The notes under the pieces are model-generated. The model worked only from the letters and a program-made list of their open reading frames with translations, was not told the origin of the DNA and did not search any database. Of a DNA stretch of 64,000 nt, positions 37,713 through 48,351 are shown in pieces. The DNA is from Glebionis coronaria. Taxonomy: Eukaryota; Streptophyta; Magnoliopsida; Asterales; Asteraceae. The DNA lies in the NCBI GenBank assembly GCA_025667525.1, contig CM046882.1, positions 498,818,292 to 498,882,291 of the forward strand, in the 5' to 3' direction. A program made the translations under genes and the position numbers. The first letter of the stretch is position 1; every line of letters begins with the position of its first letter.

Positions 37713-38456
37713 CTAATAGAAACGGTGCTCAAGGGCGGCAATCCTCTCGAATAAATCAATCAATGCCCTATGGAGAAGAGTGCGTAAAGCTCCTATCTCG
37801 TAATGTTGGTCCTCGACTCTCCTAGCTAGTCCCGCGAAATGGTCGGGTGGGGGTGGGGCATTCCTACCCAAACCCGCGATGACCACCTCGTAACAAGTCT
37901 CGAGTCGAACCAATGACTCATGAGACAAACCACCCAAATTACGAAGCACGTGGGTCACCTTGCCTCGTAAGGTAGCAAGCCTAGTGAAACGATGAAGGGG
38001 CATTCCACGAGCCTCGGCGGCCGCGGAGAATTCGGTTCCATTATATCCGCAAGGTGGGGGTGGCATGGGCATAGTAGGTCGACGAGGGGCATCGTGCCTT
38101 GGGGGCACTCTCACGGACGGTGACTTCGAAGACTTGCGGGTAGTGCGGGTAGAGCTCACACGTCTTGAGGCCAACTTCTTCCCAATCATAGAACCTCTCA
38201 CTGACATCCTCGCGGTGTGGTTTTGGCGAGGGGCCTTTGGGGCATGAGATGAGGATGTGGAGGGAGGAACCATCGGTGCCTTGCCACGCCTTTGGTAGCA
38301 AATGAGTGGTGGTGGTGATGAGCGAGTAGGTGCATGAGCACTTGGCTCTCCTCGAGTAGATGATAGTGGCGAAGCACCACTAGTAGTGGAATCGCGTCGT
38401 GCTCCATCCGTAGATGAGCTCAAGTAGTACAACGAATCTTCGAACGAGATAGACAT
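37713..38456 (-). CDS. Gypsy-1 extra ORF upstream of gag
   Basis: An intact 247-codon frame on the element's coding strand, between the 5' LTR and gag and about 260 bases upstream of the gag ATG. It starts MSISFEDSLYYLSSSTDGAR, is Ser/Pro/Arg-rich in the first half, and ends in a region that could be helical (HYEIGALRTLLHRALIDLFE, RIAALEHRFY). I recognise no domain. That it stays open while pol has four stops suggests either chance in a GC-rich frame or a real accessory protein. Confidence 0.5.
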   Translation of the reverse strand: MSISFEDSLYYLSSSTDGARRDSTTSGASPLSSTRGEPSAHAPTRSSPPPLICYQRRGKAPMVPPSTSSSHAPKAPRQNHTARMSVRGSMIGKKLASRRVSSTRTTRKSSKSPSVRVPPRHDAPRRPTMPMPPPPCGYNGTEFSAAAEARGMPLHRFTRLATLRGKVTHVLRNLGGLSHESLVRLETCYEVVIAGLGRNAPPPPDHFAGLARRVEDQHYEIGALRTLLHRALIDLFERIAALEHRFY

Positions 38457-38559
38457 GTCACTGCCAAATCAAGAAAAGGCATGTGTAAGATTAAATCAAT
38501 TTTGCAATACGTTGAAGTTTTAGTTTGTCATGGCACACACCATTTAGCACAAAAATTTT

Positions 38560-38905
38560 AAGACACGTTGATACAAGATCAATATTGTATTCGCATAGCA
38601 TGGCACAAACCATTTAACGTAGGGTTTTCAAGAAATATAATCGCATCAATTTTGGATTCACGTAACATGGCACAAACCATTTAGCATAGAGTCTCACGTA
38701 GTGTCGAAATAAACATCGATTTTGTATTCATATAGCATGGCACAAACCATTTAGCATAGAGTTTCACGTAGTGTCGAAATAAACATCGATTTTGTATTCA
38801 TATAGCATGGCACAAACCATTTAGCATAGAGTTTCACGTAGTGTCGAAATAAAAATCGATTTTGTATTCTCGTAGCATGGCACAAACCATTTTAGCATAT
38901 AGTCA
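38560..38905. repeat. 70-bp tandem repeat in Gypsy-1 leader
   Basis: Units containing GCATGGCACAAACCATTTAG and GTGTCGAAATAAA start 70 bp apart (GTGTCG at 38701, 38771 and 38841). Degenerate flanking copies bring the total to about five. Confidence 0.85.
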
Positions 38906-39146
38906 AAAATTACGTTACTTGATACTTTTAGCAATTTACTTAGTAAAGTACTTAAGAGAAATGAAATGATACAACTTAAAGGTACAACTTAAAGGTACAA
39001 CTTACTTGTCGAAGGCGCGAAGTGATGTGGTCTATGGAGATGGAGGTAGTTATAGTCTAGTATTACTCTTTTTCCAAAATTTCATTTTTGACCAGAACCT
39101 TTGTAAAAATGATTTTATAAAAGTAACCTAGTTCTCTATAATCATG

Positions 39147-39158
39147 TCTCTGATACCA
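39147..39158 (-). other. Gypsy-1 primer-binding site
   Basis: On the minus strand TGGTATCAGAGA follows the LTR end TGACA after three bases. It complements the initiator tRNA-Met. Confidence 0.88.
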
Positions 39159-39161
39159 ATC

Positions 39162-42091
39162 TGTCACACCCTCAACTTGGCCCACGTGTACAATTACACG
39201 AGGATGTGACTATCATGACAACCAAGAGACATAGATACAAGAATAACTAAGAAAAGTCATTTTTCATTCATAAAACATAAAAATAGAATTGGTCCCAAGG
39301 AAAATTGTTTTACAACTCATGATGACATAATTTGAGTTTCCAAATATTATACATCCAAAGCAAGTCTCAAAGTTAAATCATGATAATTTTTATTAATCTC
39401 CATAGCACAACCATGTCACTCCTCCGCCTTGACACTTGAGAAAAACATTGCTAAAACGTCAACACAAAGATCGGTGAGTTTATAGGTTTAAGTAGAAGTA
39501 GTGTGCTGAACCATAAGATTTTTGTTAGGCAACCGTCAAATAATCTTATAACAAATACAAGATTATTATCACAATAGCATACGTTCATGATATCCTACGT
39601 CTAAGCTCATGACACCGAAGCGTTAACCGTACAAACCAGTTTATATAAGAGTGTGCCCAAGAAAATACTACCCCAAAGTATTCGTAACAACCTCAAATGT
39701 ATTTGTATCTAATTTGGTCACACAACCAACAATAGATAGGGAGGCCAATCCCAATAGATCTATCCATAACATTCGCGCTTACACAAAGTAATTAACGGTT
39801 CATGATAGTGGGCTAAAGCATCTAGGGGTATCGCTACTTAGATATCATGTAGGCACGTATGAGTTTTAGGCACTTATGTTCATCCGTTTAAAACAAGCAA
39901 TGTTCTCACCCCAAAGTGATAAAACAAGTAAAAGTGGGGCTATAAACTCACCTCGTTAAATAAGCAAAGTGATGGAAATACAAAGTAGCTCGAGAATACG
40001 ATCACGCTATCCACAACCTAATACAATATAATGACCGTGTCACGACATCTAAAATTATACCAATAAAAATGCATGACATCCTAGTTGCGCTTGACGATAC
40101 ATTTCGTTTACTGAAATCACGACATTAATACTTGGTTATTTAGTAAGTGGGATTTTGGGCTTAATATTACAATTTATAAACCAAAAATTCAGTTTGGGCT
40201 TATATAGACCCGACCAACCCAAACAGTCCAATACTCAAACAAAACATGGGCTCGGCCCATTTGGTTTCATTTACCCAAACTCACCTCAGCCCATGAGGCA
40301 ATATAAACAAGGGAGGGGGGGTTACGTTATATTCCACTACTCACTTTTATCCATCCAAATTTCTCTCTCCTCTCGAGATAATACTCCACCGTCTCCCATC
40401 TTTCTCTCTAAAATAAAAAGGGGTGCGAGAATCATCTTCAAGATCATAACCAACACAGCCTGTTAGCAACCCAATCCATATATATGGATATGAATCGGCC
40501 GTGTGGGATGGGTTTCACCACTCACATCAAGTCCCCAGTTCAAGTCAAGTTATTCGAGGGTGATTCGTTTGTGGTTTGATTGATCCAAAGATAAGTTCTC
40601 AAATCTCTTTTCTAAAAGGTCAAAAGGGTATCTCGTTTCATATTTCTTTTCAAAATCAAAAGGTTTTTCTTGTTTCAATGGTCCTTTAATTTAGTTGAAC
40701 ATGGCCCTGGGGTGTCTCGGTCGAAAAATAAGACATCTAAGGTTTCGTCCGATTTGGGGTTTTTTATAATTGGGCGTTTAATTACCATTAATGAATGTTT
40801 TCGAGGGTTATTTGTGTTAATTTCACCATGACATTGATTTATAAAATCTAGGGTTTTGAGTATTTTGGGGGTTTTCTAAATCTTGAGTCTTGTTATAATT
40901 AATTAGTGTTTTTAGGCTTCTCTTAACGTTAATCGTTCATCTAAACATGTTTTTCGAAAATTAGGGTTTTGACTAATTAGGGGTTTTCTTAATCTATCCT
41001 TGCATTCTAATTAATTTGTGTTTTTAGACATCAATTGATGTTAATTATAGATTAAAAGTGGATTTCGAAAATTAGGGTTTTTATGATTTGGGGGTTTTCA
41101 TACTCGCGGGTTAATTTAATGTTATTATTATTTGTTTGTTAACAATTTTAAACTAAGTAAGAACAAAATGCAAAAGGGGTCTCGGTATGATTTTTGGCAG
41201 TGGGTTTGTATACAACTAAAGTCATTAGTCAAGCTTCTAATATTTCCTTGCATAAATTTGGTATGACTAACTCAATTTAATAATGGTTTCGCAGGTAGGG
41301 TCTTGATCAAGCACAACTAGTATGATGCAAAAGTAAAGAGAAGGGTGGGCGAGAAGACTCACAATGAGGAAGGGTTTTCGGTTGGTGTATTCGGGCAGGA
41401 TGGAGGATTTGGCTCGGCTGGTTCAAGACCTTGCTACTACTCTCTATAATGTACCCAGAACTTTGTAATTAAGTCTGCTTGGATGTAAGCAGGAAAAAAC
41501 TTTGTAACACTTGGATTGTGTGATGTTATTTTCTGTTGTTAGGGGTTGTGAGATGTGATAGTATATATTTTAGCAGTTTTGGTCTAGGGTTTCCATACAT
41601 CTGAATTTTGCATCTTATGATACACCCATTAGGGGTAATCTTGGCCTGTGTGTTGGCCTGGAGTGGTGAGTGGGATTGTTAAAAATGATTTTTCTAGTTT
41701 GTGGAGTTGACTTGGTTTGACCACTTTTGAATTCACAGACTTTACAAATATGATGTTCTTAAGTATTCCAGTTCCTTTATTAACTGGTATTTGCACTCAT
41801 TGTCCAATTTAGGCCCACAAGGGTATGTAAGGTGGCATTCGGTCCATGATAGGAAGGTTCGGCCCAACAAGGGTAAATCAAATGAATATGATGTTTTAGA
41901 CACGTACGAATTCTAGTAACGTGAATCAGAACACGAAAAACTCAATCACGTGACTTAAACAAGAGCGGAAACGTGTATTCTCGACCATTTGATAAGTATT
42001 CATAACCGGAACAAACCGTTAATAAGCAAAACGTTTAATAACGAGCACGTCTCTATTATAATAATAAGACGCGAAAATTCAAGTTGTTACA
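39162..42091 (-). repeat. Gypsy-1 5' LTR
   Basis: 2930 bp, homologous to 29902-32832, with the same terminal bases. The primer site lies on its inner side. On its outer side is not host DNA but more Gypsy-1 sequence. Confidence 0.92.
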
Positions 42092-42314
42092 TTCGCTCTC
42101 CCTAAAGAAAGCTTTGTCCGCAAAGCAAAACCAACGATACATTTTAAGTCGACACCACATTAGTAAACAAGTGAGGGTACTTTGCTTTAAATTGGTCCTC
42201 GCGTTCCCAAGTAAATTCGGGTCCTCGGCGTGCATTCCAACGCACTTTAACAATAGGTATACGACTTTGTTTGAGTCGTTTAACTTCTCGTTCCATAATT
42301 TCGACGGGTTCTTA
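42092..42314 (-). mobile_element. Truncated second copy of Gypsy-1 (pol 3' end and polypurine tract)
   Basis: This stretch aligns with 32833-33052: polypurine tract plus the last codons of pol, chromodomain included. It lies upstream of the 5' LTR in element orientation, so that LTR is also the 3' LTR of another, mostly deleted copy. It breaks off at 42314, where Copia-2 resumes. Confidence 0.88.
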
Positions 42315-42865
42315 AGCTCTCATCCTTGGAAGTTTCACATATGGTGGAAGTATTACCTCATGATTCCAGAAACCCTATAGTTAGCTATGAAGAAGATGCA
42401 AGTGGGTTCTGGATGATTGGCAGATATGGGAAAGAGGTACATACTTTTACTACTCTTATGTCTTTGTTTGCAAGCCTGGATAGGGAAGACTTGGCAGACC
42501 TTTGGAGGTTGATGCAGGCCAAGTATGAGACTGAAGCACCTACTTCAGTCAATGGAATAAAGATTTGGTCAACATTCAAGAGAATGTGTGCACCAGATGA
42601 AGAAGATCCAGTTTGGAAAGATCTTAATGATATCAGTGGACTTTAATGGCGTCTATATTCAGCAGTTGGTGTGTATCATTTGGGTACTACAAAGTTTTCT
42701 GAGTATCTTCTTGTGGATGTTGAGTATCCTATGTCCAAAGAAGTTTTGGAGAAAATGATGACAACATAGCTGGAAATTGACTACTCAAGTGACGTGGCCA
42801 AAGATTTAATTAGATATATTTATTTCCAATATAATGCAATTTGTAAGAATCCTCCTAATTCTTAG
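42315..42865 (+). pseudogene. Copia-2 third ORF, 3' part
   Basis: The reading resumes KLSSLEVSHMVEVLPHDSRN, then ASGFWMIGRYGKEVHTF and NGIKIWSTFKRMCAPDEEDP. Stops lie at 42644 and 42767, and it ends YFQYNAICKNPPNS at 42865. The 5' part ends at 29901. An unknown number of residues between the two halves is missing, because the right junction of Gypsy-1 is a deletion rather than a clean insertion edge. Confidence 0.75.
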
Positions 42866-42907
42866 TTTTTATTCAGAAACTTGATTACTAGAGTAGATAT
42901 CAAGTTT

Positions 42908-42917
42908 AGGGGAGGAT
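42908..42917 (+). other. Copia-2 polypurine tract
   Basis: AGGGGAGGAT directly before the 3' LTR. Confidence 0.8.
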
Positions 42918-43421
42918 TGTTGGGAATAAAATGTAGTCAAGACACTTGGACGCTGACAAGAGCAATTTGGACGTTGATAGGAAGAAATCAAGCGTTGACA
43001 GGACAAGCGTTATCAGGAAGAAGTCAAGCGTTGATAAGAAGAAGTCACGCACTGATAGAAGACTTAGTCTACACGTTTTATGTTTCTAGTATGTTTCTAG
43101 TAAAGATATGTTCGACAATGTATTACTTATGTTTATCTTTACTTAAAATAGTTGATACGTAGACTCTTGTACAAGGCTCCTTAATCTATAAAAGGAGGCC
43201 TTTAGGTTTTAGTTTAATATATGTTTTTACACTTTCATTGTACGCAAGTTTGATTAATCTATCAAAGTGAAAGTTTGGTTTATCTTGTTTGTGTGTTCTT
43301 GTTTAAGTATTAATTCCGCACAATACTTGAATTGTTTCATATACAACAAAGTTTCTCTACGTGTTTAACTTGATTTAATCTCGTTTACACAAGCTAAATC
43401 GATCTAAGTTTGGGATCAACA
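42918..43421 (+). repeat. Copia-2 3' LTR
   Basis: 504 bp. TATAAAAG lies at 43187-43194. It differs from the 5' LTR mainly by an extra 15-bp partial unit in its repeat array (motif starts 42949, 42970, 42991, 43006, 43027 and 43048). Confidence 0.92.
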
Positions 43422-43426
43422 ATTGG
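43422..43426. repeat. Target-site duplication of Copia-2 (right), ATTGG
   Basis: Matches 19604-19608. Confidence 0.9.
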
Positions 43427-43515
43427 GTCATATGTTTTTTTCCCGTAAGTTAGCCGTTAGGCAATGTACATCTCTACGAACGAATAAAGAAACATTTTCT
43501 CGTTCGATCTCTACT

Positions 43516-43532
43516 AACTCGATACTAGTTTG
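43516..43532. repeat. SINE target-site duplication, left (17 bp)
   Basis: AACTCGATACTAGTTTG is repeated exactly at 55145-55161, after the A-rich tail of the SINE. Confidence 0.88.
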
Positions 43533-43579
43533 CAAATGAAGTCTAGCTCAGTTGGATGGATGCATTTGGTTATACTCTC

Positions 43580-46500
43580 TGTAAAACCCGCATGCTTTTA
43601 CCATGAATAGTGCCCTTAAGATCGTACGTACTAGATTAAAACTTTCCTTTTATAGTATGATTAAGTTCACGTGTTAGAATTTTACGTATTACGTACGTGT
43701 TAGAACACGATAAGTATTTGTTACGTACGAACACACAATAATTATTTAACAATAATTAATCACGAGCATGCGATCATGAAATCATGAACGTAATTAAATC
43801 ACGAGCTAATATTAATTACGTATATATATATTTATTACGAACACGAATAAATATATTAAGTCACGGTAAATATTTAACGAGAACACATAAAACACGAACA
43901 CGACTAAACACGAGTGAACACTTAAATAACGAGACACAGAAAACGGTACGGGTACCCCATGTGGGGCCCCTTAACCGCGGCTACATCAAGAGATGGGCCA
44001 AGCCCATCTAAAATTTTACTAAGAATAGGTAAAGGTAAAATCTTGTTTTCATTTTTCACTTTATAGTAAACTTAATCAAAAACCTAAAAAGATTTTTCTC
44101 CTTCTCCTTCTTCCTCTCCTTGGCCGCCGCATACAACAACAAGAAAGGGGTTGTTCGTTTGTTTTTTATCTTGATTCTTATACGTGTGTTCGTGTGTGTT
44201 CATCCTCGTTAGATCCACGAATTCGGTATATCTTGTTAATCCTTTTTCTTTTGTTTTGATTTAATAAATTAAATAAGAACATGATGTTTTTAAAAACCTA
44301 ATTAAAAACATAAATCAAACATGTAATTGGTTATGGGGTAAATCAAAACGGATGTTTTTAGGGGTGTTTGTTTGGCCGACGCCTAAACCGAACCCCAAGG
44401 GGGTCTCGGTTTGGCTTATAGACCACCACCGAGACCATATGGTCCAGGTTGGGTGATGTGGGTCCCACGGCAGCAGCAACAAGGGGGAAACCCTGAGGTG
44501 GTTCGGGGTATTGAGTTGATTTCGAGTCCGGTTCATGGTTTCTAGTCACGATCCGGTTCATGGTTTATGTTAATGTGATGTTTTAATAATCATATGTTAA
44601 AATTAAATTAATAATTATATGACATGATTAATTTAATAAAACATGACTTAGGTTATAATTTAATTATTAGATCATGGAATTATTAACCTAAGTATTTATA
44701 TTTTTCTAGACTTATAATTAATTAATTATTTAAAAACCATGGTCATAATTAATTAATTAACATGACTTAAGTTATATTATTAATAAATAATAATACATGT
44801 TTTAACCTAAGTATATAACTTTATTTAATTAAAAACATGATATATTTAATTAAATAATTTTAACCTATAGTTTATTTAAATTACATGTAATAATTAATAA
44901 ACTATACATTATATGATTATGACTTAGAATAATAATCAGAAAACACTTAAGCTTATATGCTTAGCTTATTTAACCAGCTTATATCTAATTATGGAAACTT
45001 TCTATTTTTGGAAACTTATTTAATTAAGACACCTAATCTATTTATGGAAACTTTCTATTTTTAGAAACTTATTAATTCTGGTAGCTAATCTATTTATGGA
45101 AACTTTCTATTTTTAGAAACTTATTTAATTAAGGCAGCTAATATATTTATGGAAACTTTCTATTTTTAGTAACTTATCTATTTTAAGCAGTAATTCTATC
45201 TTTGGAAACTTTCTATTTTTGGAAACTTTCTATTTTTGGAAACTTTCTATTTTTAGAAACTTTCTATTTTTAATAACTTTCTATTTTTGGAAACTTTCTA
45301 TTTTTGGAAACTTTCTATTTTAGGAAACTTGCTATTTTTAGAAAGTTACTTATTATTACACAGTAAGTATAATAATACATGAAATACAAGTAATACTTAA
45401 TCAGAATAGACAGAAGATGAGATAAACACAGTTTAAGGCTTAAAACAGTAAAGCATGGTATGAACATATAAAATAACCTAAGACATGACATAAAACCAGT
45501 TACGTATTTAGTAATCAGATACTTATTCACGTATGTATTTATGTAGCATTAGTGATACCGAAGTAGGATTCTCCTCAGTTCATCTTCTTCGTTCACTGGA
45601 CATAAGGTACGGATTCCCGTCCTTTCAGTATGGACATTCTTTCCTTATTAGGATTCCCCGTTTGCAGCCAAATGTTTTCCCGTAGTATAAGTTTATATGT
45701 TTGATTTGCTTATGTTTAATTTAGAATACCTATAGCCATATACATGCATGACCAGTTTCACCTAGTTATGGAGGTACCATAACCATAACATTAGAGGCAC
45801 TAATGTTATGACTTCACCACGGCGAAGTGATTGCTCGTGGCGTCCCTTCAGCTTTTGGCCATATTATTATATTTATCATGTGGAGCGTATGGGTGCATCC
45901 TAGTTACATGTTTTTCAGCAGATTACTCAGTGTGAATGTGGTGTGTGCCTTGCATCCTTCACAAGGAGCTGATCCCTCCTACCCAAACCAGTATATTAAA
46001 TTAGAGGCAGCGCCTCTAATTTGCATGATGATGTCACTCCTCCAAGTATTCATGCACGGTGGATTTTCATGACCTATATTGGCTAATGGTAGAGTATGCT
46101 AAACAGTTTTTATAAGATAAACATAAGGCTTTTCAAACTATAAAACCAGTTTTACCAAGACTTAACCAGGTTATTCGGGACTTAGTTTCTACCGCTGTTA
46201 TATGTTATATGCTTATCCTATTCATGCTTTATTGTACATCCGTGCACTGAGCGTATTGCTCAGCCGTTTTCCCTTTTCTATGTTCCCAAAACGACAGGTA
46301 CTCAGGGACGCTCGTAGACTTTAAGCGTACGTGCATATGGACTAGAAGCTTTCTAGCCTTTCTTTACTTTATGCATTATCATTACATTGATACTATTGCT
46401 ATGGACATTGTTTAGTCCTTTCTTTACAGTACTTATGTTTGTGTGTGTGATGAGCTTTACTTTTGGACTACCGATGTTTGATTCCGGTATTTTCCTTTTA

Positions 46501-46592
46501 TGGTCATGAAATGTTTAGACATTTTTCCTTGTATGCTTTGATGACACGCCATAATTACGCGTGACATTTCATTATCAAAATAGGGTGTTACA
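43580..46592 (+). repeat. Gypsy-2 5' LTR
   Basis: 3013 bp, TGTAAAACCC...GGTGTTACA. The first 430 bp differ from the other LTR at about a dozen sites. The middle is AT-rich and carries a 17-bp tandem array. Confidence 0.92.
44990..45350 (+). repeat. 17-bp tandem array in Gypsy-2 5' LTR
   Basis: The unit GGAAACTTTCTATTTTT is repeated, at first with spacers of TTAATTAAG-type sequence and then directly head to tail. Confidence 0.85.
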
Positions 46593-46596
46593 ATTA

Positions 46597-46613
46597 TGGT
46601 ATCAGAGCTAAGG
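46597..46613 (+). other. Gypsy-2 primer-binding site
   Basis: TGGTATCAGAGCTAAGG, four bases after the LTR; complements the initiator tRNA-Met. Confidence 0.9.
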
Positions 46614-47772
46614 CTTCAACCTGTAGGCTCTCAAAATATGACCTGTGGTTAGTGGGTAGTCACTATGGTCTTCCTAGAACTGACAGTCGTTTTCATGCAT
46701 TCATCATTTTTATGCATACATATATATGTCATTGTCGCAGGTTTATGACTAAGTAATGGTTGGTACAGGACTGGCCCTATTTATTCGCATGTGTTTTATC
46801 GAAACTTTTAAATTTGGGACCGACCCATAGGCGTCCCCTCGCCATGTCTTTTATTTTGGGTGAACTGACCATAGCGTTCACTCTCGAGCATACAAAAGTT
46901 TTCTTAAAACTGCATCATGCATTCATACACAAAAAATTTCTTGCATAAAATTTTTCTCTTGAATTTTGGTATAAATTTTTTTCATGTATATATATATTTT
47001 ATGTTTTGATATGTTTAATCATATGTTTTATGTTATACTGTCATATGGTTCTCACACGCGAACAGGAACAACTCAATGCTGCAATCCAAGCTGCAATGCA
47101 AGCTTTGCTTCCTCAACTGAGGAACGACATCAGGGCTGAGGTTCAAGGAGCCAACAATCAGCAGCATAACCAGGCACCTCCTCCTCCTCCTCCAGTGACA
47201 TTAGCAGTATGGCTGGAGATATTCAACAAGCTCCGTCCGCGAGCTTTTGAGAAGACAGATAGCCCCAGTGATGCTGAAAGCTGGTTGGCTCACATCGAGA
47301 AGATTTTCAATGCTATGGGTTGTGACCCCGCGTACAAGGCGAGGTTGGCATGCTATCGGTTCGAAGGCGATGTGCTAAATTGGTGGTTAGCGTTGATGCA
47401 GTCTGAGGGAGGTGACGAGTGGGTTGTTGGTTTGACTTGGGCTCAGTTCAAGGACAGGGTGATGGAGCAGTTCTTTCCCAAGGCTGAGCAAGACAAGCTC
47501 AAGAGGGAGTACCATGGGATCCGACAGAGAGCTGGGGAGAATAGCAACGAGTTTATGCAGCGCTTTCTTCGCTTAGCTGGTTTCCTTGGTGCAGCACCAG
47601 GTACTCCTGAAGAGCAGGCACACCACTTTAGGTGGGCTCTTCGCACATCGGTCGCAAACAATCTGGTGTGTGCTACGTTCAACACTGTAGCACAAGTGGC
47701 CGATGCAGCACGTAAGCTGGAGATGCTGCAGGAGAGAGATGAGTTCGGGGAAGCTGAGAGACCCGATAAGAG

Positions 47773-47860
47773 GTAAACATTCGTATTCAAGCGGTGATCA
47801 ATCCGTATTCTTTCCATATATGTCAATTATTCTTCTCTTTAAAATGTATCTTCCAAGCAG
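47773..47860 (+). other. Intron-like block 1 in Gypsy-2 gag
   Basis: 88 bp from GTAAAC to a pyrimidine-rich CCAAGCAG end, AT-rich between GC-richer coding parts. An alternative acceptor at 47857 exists. The flanking frames differ by one base in this copy. Confidence 0.5.
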
Positions 47861-48005
47861 AAAACTGGGGACCGGTCTCAGCCGACTACTTAGCAGCAGC
47901 CTCATCAGCCCAAGGGAAACAGTCAGACTAACGACCGTTCTGCTACGGAAAGGCGTGGCGATAATGATAATTACCGTAACAATGCTGGACACTCCAACAG
48001 CAGCA

Positions 48006-48082
48006 GGTCCTAATACTTACGCATTTTCTTATGATTTCATGGTATAACTCATATTCTGACACTTTAACAAAACTTCTACCAG
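48006..48082 (+). other. Intron-like block 2 in Gypsy-2 gag
   Basis: 77 bp from GTCCTAAT to CTTCTACCAG. The codon AG|G is restored on removal. Confidence 0.6.
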
Positions 48083-48132
48083 GAACCATGGAAACGGTAG
48101 GGACCAGAACCAGAGAGGTTCACAGCCTAGCC

Positions 48133-48220
48133 GTCCAGCTATCACTGTTATTCAATCTTACGATTATCCGCATTGTCCTTTGTACCCTATTATCATGTCT
48201 TATGTAAAATGTTTTATCAG
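48133..48220 (+). other. Intron-like block 3 in Gypsy-2 gag
   Basis: 88 bp from GTCCAGCT to GTTTTATCAG. The codon C|GT is restored on removal. Confidence 0.55.
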
Positions 48221-48351
48221 GTTCCCAGCCAGCCAGAGCACCTGCTGGAGGATATACTCATCCTCTTTGCTCTACTTGCCACCGTAGGCACCCAGGGCCA
48301 TGTCGTCGTAACACGGACGCATGCTTCAAGTGTGGTCTTCCTGGCCATATC

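Larger units (their letters stand above)
29902..42314 (-). mobile_element. Gypsy-1: Tekay-type chromovirus with partial second copy, nested in Copia-2
   Basis: In minus orientation: a 223-bp 3' end of another copy (42314-42092), 5' LTR (42091-39162), leader with an extra ORF, gag-pol, and 3' LTR (32832-29902). The order protease, RT, RNase H, integrase defines Gypsy, and the C-terminal chromodomain defines a chromovirus. The roughly 2.93-kb LTRs fit Tekay. There is no target duplication: GATTG precedes the left end, but nothing matching follows 42314. Four stops and one frameshift inactivate pol. Confidence 0.9.
19609..43421 (+). mobile_element. Copia-2: SIRE-like Copia element with a third ORF, interrupted by Gypsy-1
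   Basis: Plus-strand Copia element with two matching LTRs, a primer site, gag, protease, integrase, RT and RNase H in Copia order, then an extra ORF after pol. The last feature is the SIRE hallmark, although these LTRs (about 0.5 kb) are short for that group. Gypsy-1 (29902-42314) lies in the third ORF. I counted by eye about eight substitutions plus two indels between the LTRs, so it is fairly young, yet gag and pol hold many frameshifts and stops. A 21-bp-spaced motif recurs throughout. Confidence 0.93.
47045..48351 (+). pseudogene. Gypsy-2 gag with intron-like interruptions
   Basis: I take the ATG at 47045 (MVLTREQEQLNAAIQAAMQA), because an upstream ATG adds only hydrophobic, non-gag residues. 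The capsid domain has DSPSDAESWLAHIEKIFNAM and DVLNWWLALMQSE. The gag reading then leaves and returns three times, each time across AT-rich DNA with GT-AG borders: 47773-47860, 48006-48082 and 48133-48220. Removing the second and third keeps the frame (NSSRNHGNGRDQ, then [20 protein letters not shown]). The first needs an extra one-base shift, and an in-frame TAG near 47890 follows. The zinc knuckle [14 protein letters not shown] spans 48322-48363. Confidence 0.8.

Noticed and set aside
43544..43555. tRNA gene from the A box and, far away, B box
   Set aside because: The boxes belong to a SINE: 17-bp duplication, A-rich tail and no anticodon arm or acceptor stem.
45315..46072. Frames duplicated in the two Gypsy-2 LTRs (45315-45530, 45827-46072 and the matching 53627-54384)
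   Set aside because: They occur twice only because the LTRs are duplicated; they lack domains and have poor composition.
47443..47826. Minus-strand 127-codon frame over the Gypsy-2 gag
   Set aside because: Shadow of the gag frame on the plus strand.
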